Origin: Montifringilla adamsi
Lineage: Eukaryota; Chordata; Aves; Passeriformes; Passeridae
Assembly (NCBI GenBank): GCA_017590115.1
Contig: JAGGNK010010892.1
Location: forward strand, 3,586,813 to 3,650,812
DNA: 64,000 bases
Direction of reading: 5' to 3'
Part shown: piece by piece, positions 39,530 through 52,010 of the stretch
How the letters are laid out: the number at the start of each line of letters is the position of its first letter
Numbering within the stretch: position 1 is the first letter of the stretch
Notes under the pieces: model-generated
What the model saw: the letters and a program-made list of their open reading frames with translations, nothing else
Database searches by the model: none
What the model was told of the DNA's origin: nothing
Translations under genes and position numbers: made by a program

Positions 39530-39723
39530 GAATCATAGAATCACAGGATGGTTTGGGTTGGAAGGGACCTTAAAGACCATCTCATTCCAGCCCCCTGCCA
39601 TGGGCACCTTCCACTATCCTAGGTTGCTCCAATCCCTGTCCAACCTGGCTCTGGACGCTTCCAGGGAAGAATTTCTCCCTAGAATCTAATCTAAACCTGC
39701 CCTCTTTCAGTTTAAAACAATTC
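39530..39723 (-). mobile_element. CR1 LINE 3'-end fragment with internal deletion
   Basis: Reverse copy. The plus strand begins gaatcatagaatcacaggat and ggtttgggttggaagggacc, one of the best-preserved CR1 ends here. The middle jumps from ggacgcttccagggaa straight to gaatttctccctagaatcta, so the block encoding the 'tgcccagagaagc' landmark is missing. Confidence 0.93.
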
Positions 39724-42327
39724 TGCAAGGTACTGCAGAGACAAAATGTCACCAGCTTACATTATTATAAAAGATACATTAGATGGGATAAAATAATGAA
39801 ACCCTCCCCAAAGCTGTTTCTAAGCAAGTGACCTGACTTAGTGATATAATTGCCATGCATTTTACTCAGAGGTTACTTCTCTCTCCTTACAAACAACTTT
39901 TCAAATGTACATCTTCAGGCGATTTCCCCCCTAGTGAAGAAATTGTGTCTAAGGAATGATATAATGGCTGAGTTATTGTTTGAAAATGGCTTGTTTGACT
40001 TGCCATGAAAGTTTCTAAAAACATTAATTAAAACCCAAAAGTCTTACCCAGACAACACAATTTATAGGATGAAAAATATCCTATCCCACAGTGTCTCATC
40101 CTCCTAGGACAACTCCTAGAATCTGAAGGCAGCAGGACTCACCACCCACCTCACACAGCAGTCTAAAGCAAACAGGCACTCGACAGCTGAAAGCTGGGAC
40201 AGCACTTAAAGGAAACAGAGATCTGAGACTGAGCTTTGAGGGAGGAGAAGCTGAGCTCTTATTCCCACAGGACAGAGCACCAGCTCAGCTCTGAAATTCA
40301 AATACTGCTTTTTCACCAGATGAGAGATGATACAATTTAAAGAAAATAGAAGAAACAGAAGTGAGAGATAAGGTAAAAGTTGAACAGGACTCAACCCAGC
40401 ACTGCTATACCCACAGTGATCTTGACAGCATTCCCAACACCCATTGCTGCTCCCCTCTAAATTGAGCTGTGCACATTAAAACCCCCCAAAAACACCATAC
40501 ACCAAAAAACCAGGCTGCCAAGGAGCAGTGCTTGCTGGAAGTCCTGTCAAACCTCCCCTGGTGGATGTCTCCAGCGTGGTGCACCCTCAGCAGTGTAGGA
40601 CATGCAAAGCTCTGCACATCACACAGACTGGCATAGATCCTGAGGCTCCCACGCTTCCCTTCCAGCAGACAACACAGAGCAGGGCTCCCTAGATAGTCTA
40701 GAGTGGTATTTTAGTGTAAGCAAAGCTAAAATTATAGCAAGCTGTATAATTTGGTGGGTACCTCTGAAAGAAACCCAGGAAGCTCAGAGGAATTGTTTGA
40801 GCTAAGTGTGATCAGAAGGAGCCACAGTGCTGCATTTCCTGCTGCACCAAAGGCACTCCTGGTGCTCCATGGGGACCTCTGGAGAGGCACCAGAGCTTCT
40901 TCCACCTCCCCTGCAGCACAGCAAAGAGAGTCAGAGCAGGCAGTGAGGGCAGCTTCTTTCTCAGCAGCTTTTTGAGGCTGGAGAAAGCACTTCCAGCCAG
41001 GTTCTCAGCCAACCTCAAAGCTCTGGCTGCACATTCCACTCTGTTGACTCTCTTGGAGCTGGGGACGAGGGAGAACAGATCAGATCCCACAGAGCTGTTT
41101 AGGCAACCTGCCCCCACCTTCATCTCCTTGATGCCTGAAGGAGACATGGAACCAACACACAGCTAAAATAAATTCCCATTTTCCTGTGCCAGGGTGTAAC
41201 AGGGAAAGCTGCCAGCTTTGCCACTCCAGAAAGGTTTTCCATCCTGAGGAGGAGTGATGCAGCAGACAGAACACAGACAGCAGCCTGGAACTGCAGGGGG
41301 TCACTGCCTGCAGTTTTGCATGGAGAATGAATGAGTGATTTGTGCCTGACTCTTACTTGTGAAAGGAAAAGCAAGAGAAGGGTTTAAAAACACAAAAAAC
41401 ACCAGACCATATTTCATGAGAGTCCATGAATATGGAGTGGGGAAAGAGGGGGTTGGCTTCTGACTCAGGGTTTTTGAGTTCTTTGGACCAACAGCACTTT
41501 TTATCTCATAAATACCACAAAAGCCAAGCAGGAAGGATTTTTAAGGATAGACCTGTCAGCACAGTCTGGGAATCACTCAGCTTTGCTGCCCAGAATGTGA
41601 CCACATCACTGCTGTTTCTGTGCTCTGAATACCCAGGAAGGAAACCTGCAGTGGCTGAAGGGGCCCAGAGCATCTCCCAGTGTCCTTGTGCTCAGGAGGG
41701 AGCAGATGGAGTGCTGCAGGCTGCCCTTTGCTACTCAGCCCAGCTCCTTCAAGGAAGACAAATTTGAAGGAAATGCTGAAGGTGACATACCATTAGTATC
41801 CTGGTCCTTAACCCTGGGGACAACCTGAGGTAGGATTTGTTTCATAAAGTCTTAAAGGAATTTGAGTTTAAAAGCATTTCTCTCTGTCAACACATTCAAG
41901 TGCATGATCAGAGGCAATGCCACTCCGTGACTCCCGTGCAAATCTCTGCACAGGCTGCAAGGGTCTGTCCTCCTGTGCTGAATACAAGGCATTTCTGCAT
42001 CATGTCTCTCAGTCTGTGACTCAGTAATTTAACCCTATCCTGCTTTTCTCACCTAACCTCTGGAGGATAACTTCTTCTTAGAGTTATTTACCTCTGGTGG
42101 GGGTCACACAAACAGGTCTGTCTGGGTAGGAATGGCTGGGTTAAGGGAGGAAATGTTAGGATTTGCTGAGAGCTGAAAAGACTGGAGCAATCCAGTTGGA
42201 AAGGGTTGAAGGGATAAAAATGATTCTGTCAAGGAGGATGGTTAACAGGAGATGGGTGCTGCAGTGAGGGAAACACACCCCTGAGGGAGGAAAAGCTGTT
42301 TTACAGGCACCAAAGATTACAGAGCTG
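39724..42327. other. Intronic sequence with a GC-richer block
   Basis: The part 40.8-41.15 kb is GC-richer and open on both strands, but no splice-bounded or recognisable frame was found. Elsewhere the sequence looks unique. Confidence 0.4.
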
Positions 42328-42408
42328 AGTCACAGGATCCCAGCACGGCTTAGACTGGACACTCATCTCACTCCAACCCCTGCCATGGGTAGGGACACCT
42401 TCTAGAAA
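42328..42408 (-). mobile_element. Short CR1 LINE 3'-end fragment
   Basis: The plus strand reads gtcacaggatcccagcacgg, then ccaacccctgccatgggtag and ggacaccttct, the antisense CR1 terminus with many changes. Confidence 0.75.
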
Positions 42409-42958
42409 TTATTTGTGAGGTCCTTTTCATACCATGAATGAGGGAAGTGTGCTGGAAAAAAACCACAAAAACGTCTCTACATGTTCTTCCAAATATTGCT
42501 ATTTCTGAAGCCTGAGTACTCTGGTGAAATTTAAATATTCATCCCTTTCCCACCAACCTCATCAAGTGATGACTTCACAGGAAAGAACTTTTGAGCAGAA
42601 AATTCCATTTTTTCACAAAAGCAATGTTCACCATGTCTGTGTCACAGGCAGGTCAGAGAGGCTTCAGTTAGTTTTGGTGGACAAAGAGTACATTGCACAG
42701 AACATACACAGATTTTAATAATTATCTTGTCATTGAAAATTTGAGATCTAGGTATATTCTGAGTTTCCACAACTCCTCCTGTTTCTCCTTAACTTCATCA
42801 GCTTTTGAGTGAAAAAATTCTAGGGGACAGTTGTGGAGGATGAACCTCTAGACAGCTGCCATGAAAAATAGAACATTATGCCCCCTGTTAAAATAAGAAA
42901 AAAAAAAAAAAGGATTCTGGGCCAGGCACACTCTAGATTCTTCATGACAGACATGGCC

Positions 42959-43332
42959 TGTTGAGGTGAGCACTCTATGTGTGGAGACACAAGGCTTGAC
43001 TCCATTTCAGAAGGCTGATTTATTATGTTATATATTATACGAAAATACTACATTGAAACTATACTACTAAAAGAACAGAGAGAAAAGAAAGATCAGAAGG
43101 CTACAAAGAACAAGAATAGAATAGAATAGAATGCATAACAAAAATCCCGTGACTGCTCACAGCCTTGGCACAGGTGGCTGTGATTGGTCATCAATGGAAA
43201 ACAATCCACATGGACCAATGGAAGATGCACCTGAGGCATTCCACAGCAGCAGATAGTTATTGTTTACATTTCTTTCCTGAGGCCCTCAGCTCCTCAGGAG
43301 GGGAAAAATCCTAGGAAAGGATTTTTAATAAA
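42959..43332 (-). mobile_element. Solo LTR, same group as the 21.9-kb LTR
   Basis: Read on the minus strand it runs from aaaaatcctttcctaggatt through caataactatctgctgctgt, a gatgaccaatcacagcca CCAAT-type box, a ttctattctattctattctt microsatellite, aacataataaatcagccttc and tgaaatggagtcaagcc to a CTCAACA end. The order matches 21936-22310 throughout, so both are independent insertions of related LTRs. No internal retroviral sequence is present. Confidence 0.8.
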
Positions 43333-43454
43333 ATCAGATAGCTACAATGGCCCTGACAAGCTGAATTAATATGGACAAATAAAAGCCCACCAGAATTCCA
43401 GAAGTGTGGAAAGCTCTCAGACACAAATTCACATTGAAATTTTTGGGTCTTTTT

Positions 43455-43598
43455 GGTGGATGCCCCATCCCTGGTAGTGTCCAAGGCCAGGTTGGACAGG
43501 GCTTGGAGCAAACTGGGACAGTGGAAGGTGTCCCTGCCCATGGCAGGGGTGGAACAAGATGAGCTTTAACTCCCTTCCAACCCAAACTATCCTGTGAT
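43455..43598 (+). mobile_element. CR1 LINE 3'-end fragment
   Basis: Forward copy: tggatgccccatccctggta, ggccaggttggacagggctt, gtccctgcccatggcagggg, ccttccaacccaaactatcc. It lies just 120 bp from the LTR at 42959-43332. Confidence 0.93.
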
Positions 43599-46500
43599 AA
43601 ATAAGGCAAAAGCTGGATATTTCAGAGCCCTGTGTTGCAAATATGAGGAGGTGGCCACAGGATCTGATTGCTGCTGGAATATTGTGTTTTAAGGACCAAC
43701 ACGTTTCTTAATTGCTCAAAATTAAGTGATGCAGTACAAATATTAGAGCAATTTAGCCCAAATTGGTCTAACCAGAAAAAAAACCCCACAAAAAACAGAC
43801 TTTTTTCCCCAAATAAAGAAACTCAACAGCATTAAAGAAACTTAGAACAGAAAACACACCCCAACAAACAGTGCTGCTTGAAAAAAAAAATTTATTATAT
43901 TATTATTATAGATTTATATATATTTTTATTCTGATTTGCTATAGAATAAAATTTTCCCACCTCTTCTTTTTCTTTTTATGTTCTGAATTGTACTTTTATT
44001 GCTGTTACCTTTGCTTAACACACCTGGAGCACAGACAATGCTCTGCCCTCCCCTCTCTCTGTGACCAGCACTTGCTTTTAGAACTCCTCAGCATTTTGCT
44101 GCCAAGGGACAGACCTGGGATAGACAAAAGGCCAGAATTGTGCATTCAGAACACAGGTACATTCCTACAGCCTAAGGAATTTAACAAGGTAATGTTCATC
44201 ATGGCACAGGCCACCACAGTCAGCTTTGGAGATTATTTCTTATTATGAGCATCTTTTACACTGGGACAGGCAGAGACAAATAGGGACATACAAATTATCA
44301 CTCATATAAATTAATTAACCAAGCCTGAAACCCCAGGAGTGCTGACACCAACCTGAGCCTCAATCCCACAAGTGCCAGGGGAAAATTCTCTAAAAATGCC
44401 TGATGGGTTGCAGCAGAACACACCAATAGAATATGAAGCACCTGTTTGCACAGAGCCTGCTTCCAACTCTGTTACGCTGAGCTATTTGCTTCTCTTTGAA
44501 AATAAGTAAATATTTGCTCTGCTGTGCCAGCTGGATCAGGGGAAAGCTCTGAATTGCCTCTCCTAGACAGGAGAAGGCTGGCAGAAGGTGCCTGTCTGGA
44601 GTTCACACACACAACATTAATTGGAAGCAACAAGTATTGAAAACAGCTTCAGAACAGAAATGGGAACAACAAAAAGTAGATAGAAAATTCATTTTCACTC
44701 TGCAGATTTTATGTCAGGTACTGCAAAGTTCATCTTTTAACTCTGCAGTTCCTGGTTTTTTTTAGAAGAGTAAGATAAAAACCACAATCAGAAAATCTGA
44801 GTTTTCACAAAGGCAAGGGAAGTTTTATACCTGAAACTTGAGCCTTGTCTGATTGTGAAGGAAAAGATGATGTACTTTCTGAGATGTGATGGGAATCAGT
44901 GTTTACAAGAAACTTAACTCTTATCACCTGAAACCCCTTCCATCACCACAGAGCAAATTATAGAATGAAAATTCAGCACTTCAGACATGGATTTTAATCT
45001 ATGGCACCTATCAGACAACAACTCAAAAGACATTTATGCAATCTTAGAGCAGCAACTGCTTTGTCTGAGCTGCCAAAAGACAATCTTAATTCCATATGAA
45101 ATGAAAAAAATATCACAGCTCTAGAGTTGCTTTCAGGCACAGTTTCTCTAATGAAATAGGATTCTTTCTGTCCAGGAAAAAGAATTGTGTGGATCTTTAT
45201 ACAGAGGAATGTGTTATGAATATAAACATAAACACTATACCAAAGGGACCTATAGAACAGCAAGTGCAAAGATTTATTCCTATAATAGGTTAAAAACTAA
45301 TCCATCTTAGGGTGATAAAACCAACTGTGAAGGACTGTGTTTATACAAATATAGATGTTCATACATAGCATTGCTTTGATGCTGTATTCCTTGTCTTAAA
45401 TTCAGCTTCCCACTCCTCTGCCTCAGTCCCTCTTCTGTTAAAACAGCCAACTTCATGCCAACAGCTTATCTTCTTAGGAAAAATGTTCTTAAATACAGTT
45501 ATCACTTTAAGGCTTTATCTTCCAAGTGGTGGAGTTCCTTGATATATGATCTAATCTTCCAGCTCACCAAAGATTTCTGTTAAACTTCATTAATGGACAA
45601 ATCAATTTCTGGTGGTTTGGATCTATTTGTAAGATCTACTTTCCTCCCGGTTTAGTTTTTTTTTTTTTTTCTTCTCTTCTCTAGGGAATGCTAGGAAAAT
45701 TCTCCAAGTGCCACAGGGAGGAAATGATGATGTTCAGGCTTTCAGATTTTGTTATCTTGTGAGCCGTGGTCTCACTTTCAACCCCCTTCTGATGGTCTCT
45801 GTACCAAGATTTTAGTTTAATAATTTGAAGGATTATTGGCAGCTGAAATGAGGATTTGTGGATCTTGAGCAAAATACATTATAATCACAACTGTCAGGCT
45901 GATTTGGATGCTCAGGCCTCTAAGTCTCCCCAGCAATATTGGAGTACTTTGATGCAGTCACAGCTATGGTTTGTACTTCAGTATTATTTCTGAAGTTCTA
46001 AAATATTCCACTGCTTCACATTAAAAAAAAAAAAAAACAGCTAAAGAAAAACAAAGTAAATAAAAGTCCAAAGTTTTTAAGCATTTAGCTTATGAAACTA
46101 AAAAACAAAAATAAGTTAAGGAGCTGAAAGCATTTCCTTTTCCTCACTGCACTCAGTTGAATAACAAATAATTAAAAGGGTGGCCAAAAGTGAAAACTGC
46201 AATCCAGTCCCAAGGCCAAGGCAATCAGCTGGATCACAAATCCACAGCCTGGGCAGATTGGGGGTCTCTGTTTTTCACCTGCGTAATGGGAGCTGTGAAG
46301 GGATCCCCAAACTCCCAAAAGGGAATGAGAGCTCTGCTCTGGGTTTGTTGTGTTCAGGCAGCAGAAATGCTTGTGGACACAATAGGTAGCTAAAAATGAC
46401 TTTTAAAAGTCCATTTTCAAGCTCAGACAATATGAAAATGCAACGTGGTTGTGCAGACAGAGACAGCTCTGCCAACCGGGTTTTGCACTCATGCTCCATC

Positions 46501-47905
46501 TGCTGGTTCTGCAACACGATTTAAGACACCAAGCTGCCTTTTCCTTTTGTCCCCCAGCTGTGCAAAACCCTTGCTCATCTGGATGAACTGCCAAGTGTTA
46601 AACAAGAAGTCATGTTCATCTCAACATTTCAGAGTCCACTGGGGAAAAATAAAAGGGTAAAATATTTATAACAAAATGTAAAACAGCTAAACATGTGAGG
46701 AAGAACTCTGCTCCTAAATATCTTGCAAATGCCTCGGGGTTAAAAGCCTTAGCATGGTAAAAATGTAGTGCTCTCTTCCATTTTGCCTCTGCCTGGCTTT
46801 TGTACTCTATGTTAAAGCATCCATGAAAGCCAATTAATGTGCATTTTATTCTTTGAAATGTTTAAAATTGGCCACTTCCAGCATATAAAGTCTCAGCATC
46901 TCTTATTATTTGAGTGCTTTTCAATGCAGACTTGTGTGTATTAAAAACACACTTGAAAATGAAAGTCATTTATGTTTCAGCTGCCTCTGGAAAAGCAACA
47001 AGAGAAACACAAGCAGGAAGCAACACTTGTCCCAGGACAAAGATAGGATCATGACTATGCAAACCCTGAATGGATGCTTTGCAAGGACGGAGTTGTCATT
47101 GATTCCTGGGATGGGTTATGGCACAAAGGCACCTCCCTCTGGTTCTCCTGAGCCCCAGCTCAATGGGAACACATCCACAGCATCCTCCTTCCCCAGCTCC
47201 CTCCCACTGACTGGGCTTTTCACGCTCGGATAAAGCCACAGCTGGAAGCGATCATCTCGTGCACCCGCGGCAAGCCAACAGAGGCAGTAATAACATGGTA
47301 ATAAGGGATGAGATTTTATGAAAGATGCCTCTTAACTGAAGACTAAAAGACACCATGCAATTTAAATAAAATTGCTTTTAGCTGGGGACTGTGTGACAAT
47401 TGAGGAAAAACGCTTGGCCTGTTTTTGCAAATGGTGGGGCAGATTTTCAGTGGGTATAAAATGCTGACTTGGGCAAAGCAGTGCCAGGTTTGCATGAGCC
47501 AAGGAGGTACCTTTTGAGGCCCACGCTGGAGAAACCCATTTTCTTAAACTGAGAATGCTGAAATGAAGCTGCACAAGCAAGCAGGGAAGAAGTCATTAAC
47601 ACATCAAATATCTGCTTATGTTGCTGCCCTCCCCGCACAATTTTGTTAAGCGAGCTGAGAAGAGGAATCACACAATTATCCAAACGCACACAAGGAAACT
47701 CAACCACCATTGTGTTGTGCGCAAAGAACCCAGCTCCCTGGTTAACCCAGGCTGGCTGGGTAACACAGCACCAAGGGAATTTTGGTTTGGTGTCTCTGGG
47801 CACCACTTGTGTCCAGACTCCAGTGCTGAGTATCTGCAGTCATTCATGGGCCTGTCCTGTCAGTGACCTCACACAGAGCCTTCACGTGTGCCCAGCATAT
47901 TCACA
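43599..47905. other. Intronic sequence, simple repeats only
   Basis: A TTA/TAT-rich run lies at about 43890-43930, a T-tract at 45657-45670 and an A-tract at 46023-46036. The AT-rich 46.8-46.97 kb part looks unique. No exon or transposon is recognised. Confidence 0.45.
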
Positions 47906-48335
47906 CAGAATCACAGAATTACTGAGGTTGGAAAAGACCTCCAAGTTCATCAAGTCCGGCCTGTGATTTACCCCTACCCCAACACTCAGCCCAGAGCACT
48001 GAGTGCCATGGCCAGGTGCTCCTTGGACTCCTCCAGGGCTGGGGACTCCACCACTCCTTGGTCAGCCACTTCCAATGTTTAACCAGCCTTTCCGTGGAGA
48101 AATTCCTCTTGTTGTCTACATTGAGCCTCCCCTGGCCCAATGAGGCCGTTCCCTCTCCTCCTGTCCCTGTTCCCTGGAGCACAGCCCGACCCCCCCGGCT
48201 GTCCCCTCCTGTCAGGAGTTGTGCAGAGCCACAAGGGCCCCCTGAGCCTCCTTTTCTCCAGGCTGAGCCCCTTCCCAGCTCCCTCAGGATTCTCCAGCCC
48301 CTTCCCCGGACACTCTCAAGCACCTCAAGCTGAAG
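47906..48335 (-). mobile_element. CR1 LINE 3'-end fragment, long and well preserved
   Basis: Reverse copy of about 430 bp. The plus strand reads cagaatcacagaattactga, ggttggaaaagacctccaag, tggggactccaccactcctt, cttttctccaggctgagccc and cttccccggacactctc. It is the longest and among the least decayed CR1 pieces here. The 187-codon frame that crosses it on the minus strand is a CR1 3'-UTR artefact. Confidence 0.95.
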
Positions 48336-50159
48336 AAATATATCCTTGAAAAACTGCAGCAATAATCCAGGTGGTTTGTATTCCCTCCAAATTTGATTCA
48401 AACCCACTTTTCCCTCAGAAGAGCAGATGTTCAGCTGCATCACCACAAAGTCAAGCCATGCTCGAGGATTTTTCTGAGTCAAACAAAAGAGAATGGGGTT
48501 TTGTTGGTTTTGTTTTAGGCCTTTTTGTTGTGTTTTCTCCCCTCTCCTTTTCTATTTTTGCCTCTTCAGATTAAGAATAGCTGCTTGGGAGGAAGCCTGG
48601 ACAGAACTCAGGAGACAAGAAACATCCAAAAGAACAGTGTCCTAAATTCAGCTGGTGTGAAAGCAAGAGCTGGGAAGGTTCCCTGCTTTTGGGAGAAGTT
48701 GTGAAATCCCACCATTAGTGAGAACAGTTCTTGGCATAAGAGCCTTATGCCTTTCTGGAAGTTGTCATCTTCCTGACCAGCCTGCCCACTCCAAAAATAA
48801 TACTAAATTCAAACCACATTCTGGAAAAATATTAAATTAAACAGCAACAGGACCAGGCAGAAACAGTGTGATGTGGAAATGAATAACTAGATTTCCTCCT
48901 AATAAAAATAAAAATAAAACATTTCTGGATAACAAACCGCCTTTGCAGATAAAAAAAAGTAAATCCCTAGAATTTAAATCCATCGTGAGCAAAATCCCTC
49001 TGGAAAAAAAAAATGAAATCCAGACCAAAGCACTGTTGTGGCTGGATTTATATTCAGAACTGTATTTATGCAGACTAAGATAAGGGCAATCAAACCCCAG
49101 GCCCCAAGACAAAAAGCTGATCTTCTGCAAGGATCAGGATAAAGAAAATTCCTCACCATATGTCCCATGGTTAAAGGCAATAGGGAGCATGCTTTGGGAG
49201 ACTCAGGAGTGTTTGGGGATTGGTCAGTGCTGGAAGCAAATATCAGATTTATGGCACACTGATGTGCTCCAGCAGTAAATCCCAGCCTTGCCTCTGCATG
49301 CTGCTGCTTTCCCACACATGGAATTTAGAGCCTGAGCTCTGGAAGGGTCACAGCCTCATGCCAAACCAAGGATCCTGGCAGCTCCAACAGTCTGGCTTTT
49401 CAGGACTCCTGCATCCCCTCAGCCACTGCAAATGCACCAAAGCACTCTGCTCCTCTTTCACCATTCCATCTCCTCCCAGATTCTTCCTGTCCCATACAGG
49501 TTGTCACTGTTGCTATATCTCACACAACAGAGCTGCTCCTTCTTTCAATTCTTTTCCAGTAAATAATTCACAGATCCAATCTATTCTCTATTCTTTGAAA
49601 GGTTCGCTTTCCAGGGCAACCATGTTGCTACAAACAGCACAGCCATAATTTGATCCTGCTGGTTCCTCAAAGAGATGCTTTTCTGCCTGGGACACCTCTG
49701 TGTGTGAAACCAGCTGTAACTTGGAAAGAAACCAGAAATATATTTGTCATCAAGAAATACATCACCTTCTCTTTTTTTCCCATGTTTTCCACTTATTAAT
49801 CAAAGGGTAGATGCTGTCTTTCTACTCCCAACAAAAAATAAGTGGGGAGGGGGAAAGAATAAAACAGAAATCCAGATATATTTATCTATTTAATCAATTT
49901 TGCAGGGTAAAATCATGATCTTGCATGCAAAGGGATTTAATCCCTTAGGATGAAGCCTCTATCTTTCACCAATGCTATCAAGCTGGTTCCAAGCACAAAC
50001 TGGGGATCAAGGATCAAAATGAAGGAATATTGTATTTCTGTAGCTCTTAATCCCTCTGGCTGACATGCCAAGGGCTGTTTGAGGTGGAATGAAATCAGAG
50101 CTTCAATCATCAAGGTAGGGAATGTCCCTGGAATGGCTTTGGAGGATCCACAGAGCCAA
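48336..50159. other. Intronic sequence, nothing recognised
   Basis: A plus-strand frame at 49220-49648 (142 codons) has no domain or splice context. No transposon is recognised. Confidence 0.45.
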
Positions 50160-50312
50160 ACTCAGCCCCGAGGCTGCCAGAGCTCCAGGAGCGCTGGGAC
50201 AGCGCTGCCAGGGGTGCCCAGGGTGGGGTTGTTGGGGAGTCTGGGCAGGGCTGGGGCTGGGCTGGTGATCCTGGGGATCTGTACCTCAGGAATATTCTAG
50301 AATTCTATGATT
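50160..50312 (+). mobile_element. CR1 LINE 3'-end fragment
   Basis: Forward copy of the same subfamily as 5080-5340, sharing ccccgaggctgccagagctc with it. It ends in ggaatattctagaattctat. Confidence 0.88.
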
Positions 50313-50544
50313 AAGTTTTCCTTCACTTGCTAAAAAAGCCTCTATTTCCCCCACCCTCTCCATTTAAAGTTACAGGATACTGGAGCCAAGAGTGAAAATT
50401 TAATATTAATAGGGGAAATGAATGTGTCTTTCAGCACAAGGCTTAGAGTAGCTCCAAGTTAAATAAGTCTGTGAATCAGTGATTTTGATAATACAAAAAA
50501 GCCAGTTGTACAGAACACTCTTTCAAATCACTTGATATGCTTTT

Positions 50545-50786
50545 TGTGCAGTGCTTTGATTCACAGATCTGAGTATTAATTTTTTTTTATTATAAGCTTG
50601 AGGAAAAAAAAAAGAAGGCAGCAGTGTAGCAACCTTGAATCATATTTTTCCACATTAACATGTGGCTGTGCAGTGCTTTGATTCACAGATCTGAGTTTTA
50701 ATTTTTTTTTATTATAAGCTTGAGAAAAAAAAATGAAGGCAGCAGTGTAGCAACCTTGAATCATATTTTTCCACATTAACATGTGG
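50545..50786. repeat. Direct tandem duplication, unit about 122 bp
   Basis: Copy 1 is 50545-50666 and copy 2 is 50667-50786. Both start tgtgcagtgctttgattcac and end ttccacattaacatgtgg, with only a few differences, mostly in the T8-9 and A8-10 tracts. The junction is clean. It is AT-rich, non-coding and not a transposon I know. Confidence 0.97.
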
Positions 50787-51560
50787 AAGTTTCCTATTTA
50801 ATGGGAGATATCACCTTAAAATTAAACCAGAAATAAATATTTTTGAACTCGTACTCAGTGCACATGCCTGTGGTTGATCAGTTCATAGATTTCATAACAG
50901 TGTGCAAACACCTTCTTTTTCTAATAACTGTAATACAGCAAAACCAGAAATATTTTTATAGATTTGGAACTATTCTCTTAAGCCAACAAAAAATGGCAAA
51001 AGCTGCTTACTACTGGAAAACTTTACTAGATTTCATGGCAACAAAGTCACCTGTTAACAACCACCAGAGGAAAAAGTTTTCCAGCTACTTGGCAGCACCA
51101 TATCAAATTCAGAATGTTCAGATCATTTACATTTGTATCAGCCACTGTATCTGGGCTATTTTTAAAGGGAGTATCGAATTCAGCCCCATCATTTAAGACT
51201 AACTTTTATTTCCCTAGGCCTTCACCAAAAATTGAGTATTGATCTTGACAAGTGCTCTTTGTGCAGGAGCTAAATCACCCTGTGGTGATTAAGGCAGTCT
51301 CCAGCAGCTTATCTGAAGGGAGAGGCTGCCTGTGAGCCATGGAATTTTTCGCATGAGGACAAACCTCCTATGGATGTAAACCTATTCCATGAGGAGTCAT
51401 TGCCATGTATTTCCTGGGGGGAGATGTTGGGGTTTCTCAGGACTTTTTCTCCTCTTCCTCCCTTGTTCCTTACCAAACAATTCTCCTGTCAGACTAAACA
51501 GTTTCCTTCTTCCAAGCCACAAGGTTATAAAACTGCCCCTATTTTACAAGTCATTTTACA
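50787..51560. other. Intronic sequence, nothing recognised
   Basis: AT-rich. A 117-codon plus-strand frame at 50843-51196 shows no domain and no splice context. Nothing else is seen. Confidence 0.4.
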
Positions 51561-52010
51561 ACCTGGTGTCATCATCCAACAACAATTCCAACAACATCCA
51601 AGTCTCTGCCAAAAGGCAAAGAATGATAAACTCACCAAGGCTGGAAAAGCCCTCTAAGATCAGAATCCAGCCATTAACCCCAATTCACCTGTTGTCATCA
51701 TCCAAAAAGGCAGAGAATTATAGAGTCACTGAGGCTGGGAAAGCCCCCTTAGATCAGAGTCCCGCCATTAACCCAGCACCACCATGTTCACATCCACACC
51801 TTCTGGGGATGGAGGACTGCCCTGAGCAGCCTGTTCCAATGCCTGACAACCCCTTCAGTAAGGAACTTTTTCCTAATATTCAATTTAAAGCTCCCCTAAC
51901 ACAACCTGAGGCTGTTTCCTCTTCTCCTGCCACTTGTTCCCAGGGAGCAGAGCCTGATCCCCAGCTGGCCACAATCTCTTTTCAGGCAGTTTTAGAGAGA
52001 GAGAAAGTCC
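51561..52010 (-). mobile_element. CR1 LINE 3'-end fragment with duplicated terminus
   Basis: Reverse copy. The plus strand carries two successive CR1 ends: actcaccaaggctggaaaag at about 51630 and gtcactgaggctgggaaagc at about 51725, a 94-bp spacing. Each is preceded by acctgttgtcatcatcc or acctggtgtcatcatcc. After the second, the element continues normally (ccctgagcagcctgttccaa, tcctgccacttgttcccagg). The 214-codon plus-strand frame over this region is antisense CR1 and not a gene. Confidence 0.85.

Noticed and set aside
47919..48482. 187-codon minus-strand open frame
   Set aside because: It runs through a CR1 3' end (47906-48335). The frame is an artefact of CR1 sequence, and nothing in it resembles CR1 reverse transcriptase or another protein.
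49220..49648. 142-codon plus-strand frame
   Set aside because: Ser/His/Pro-rich chance-like composition without domain or splice context.
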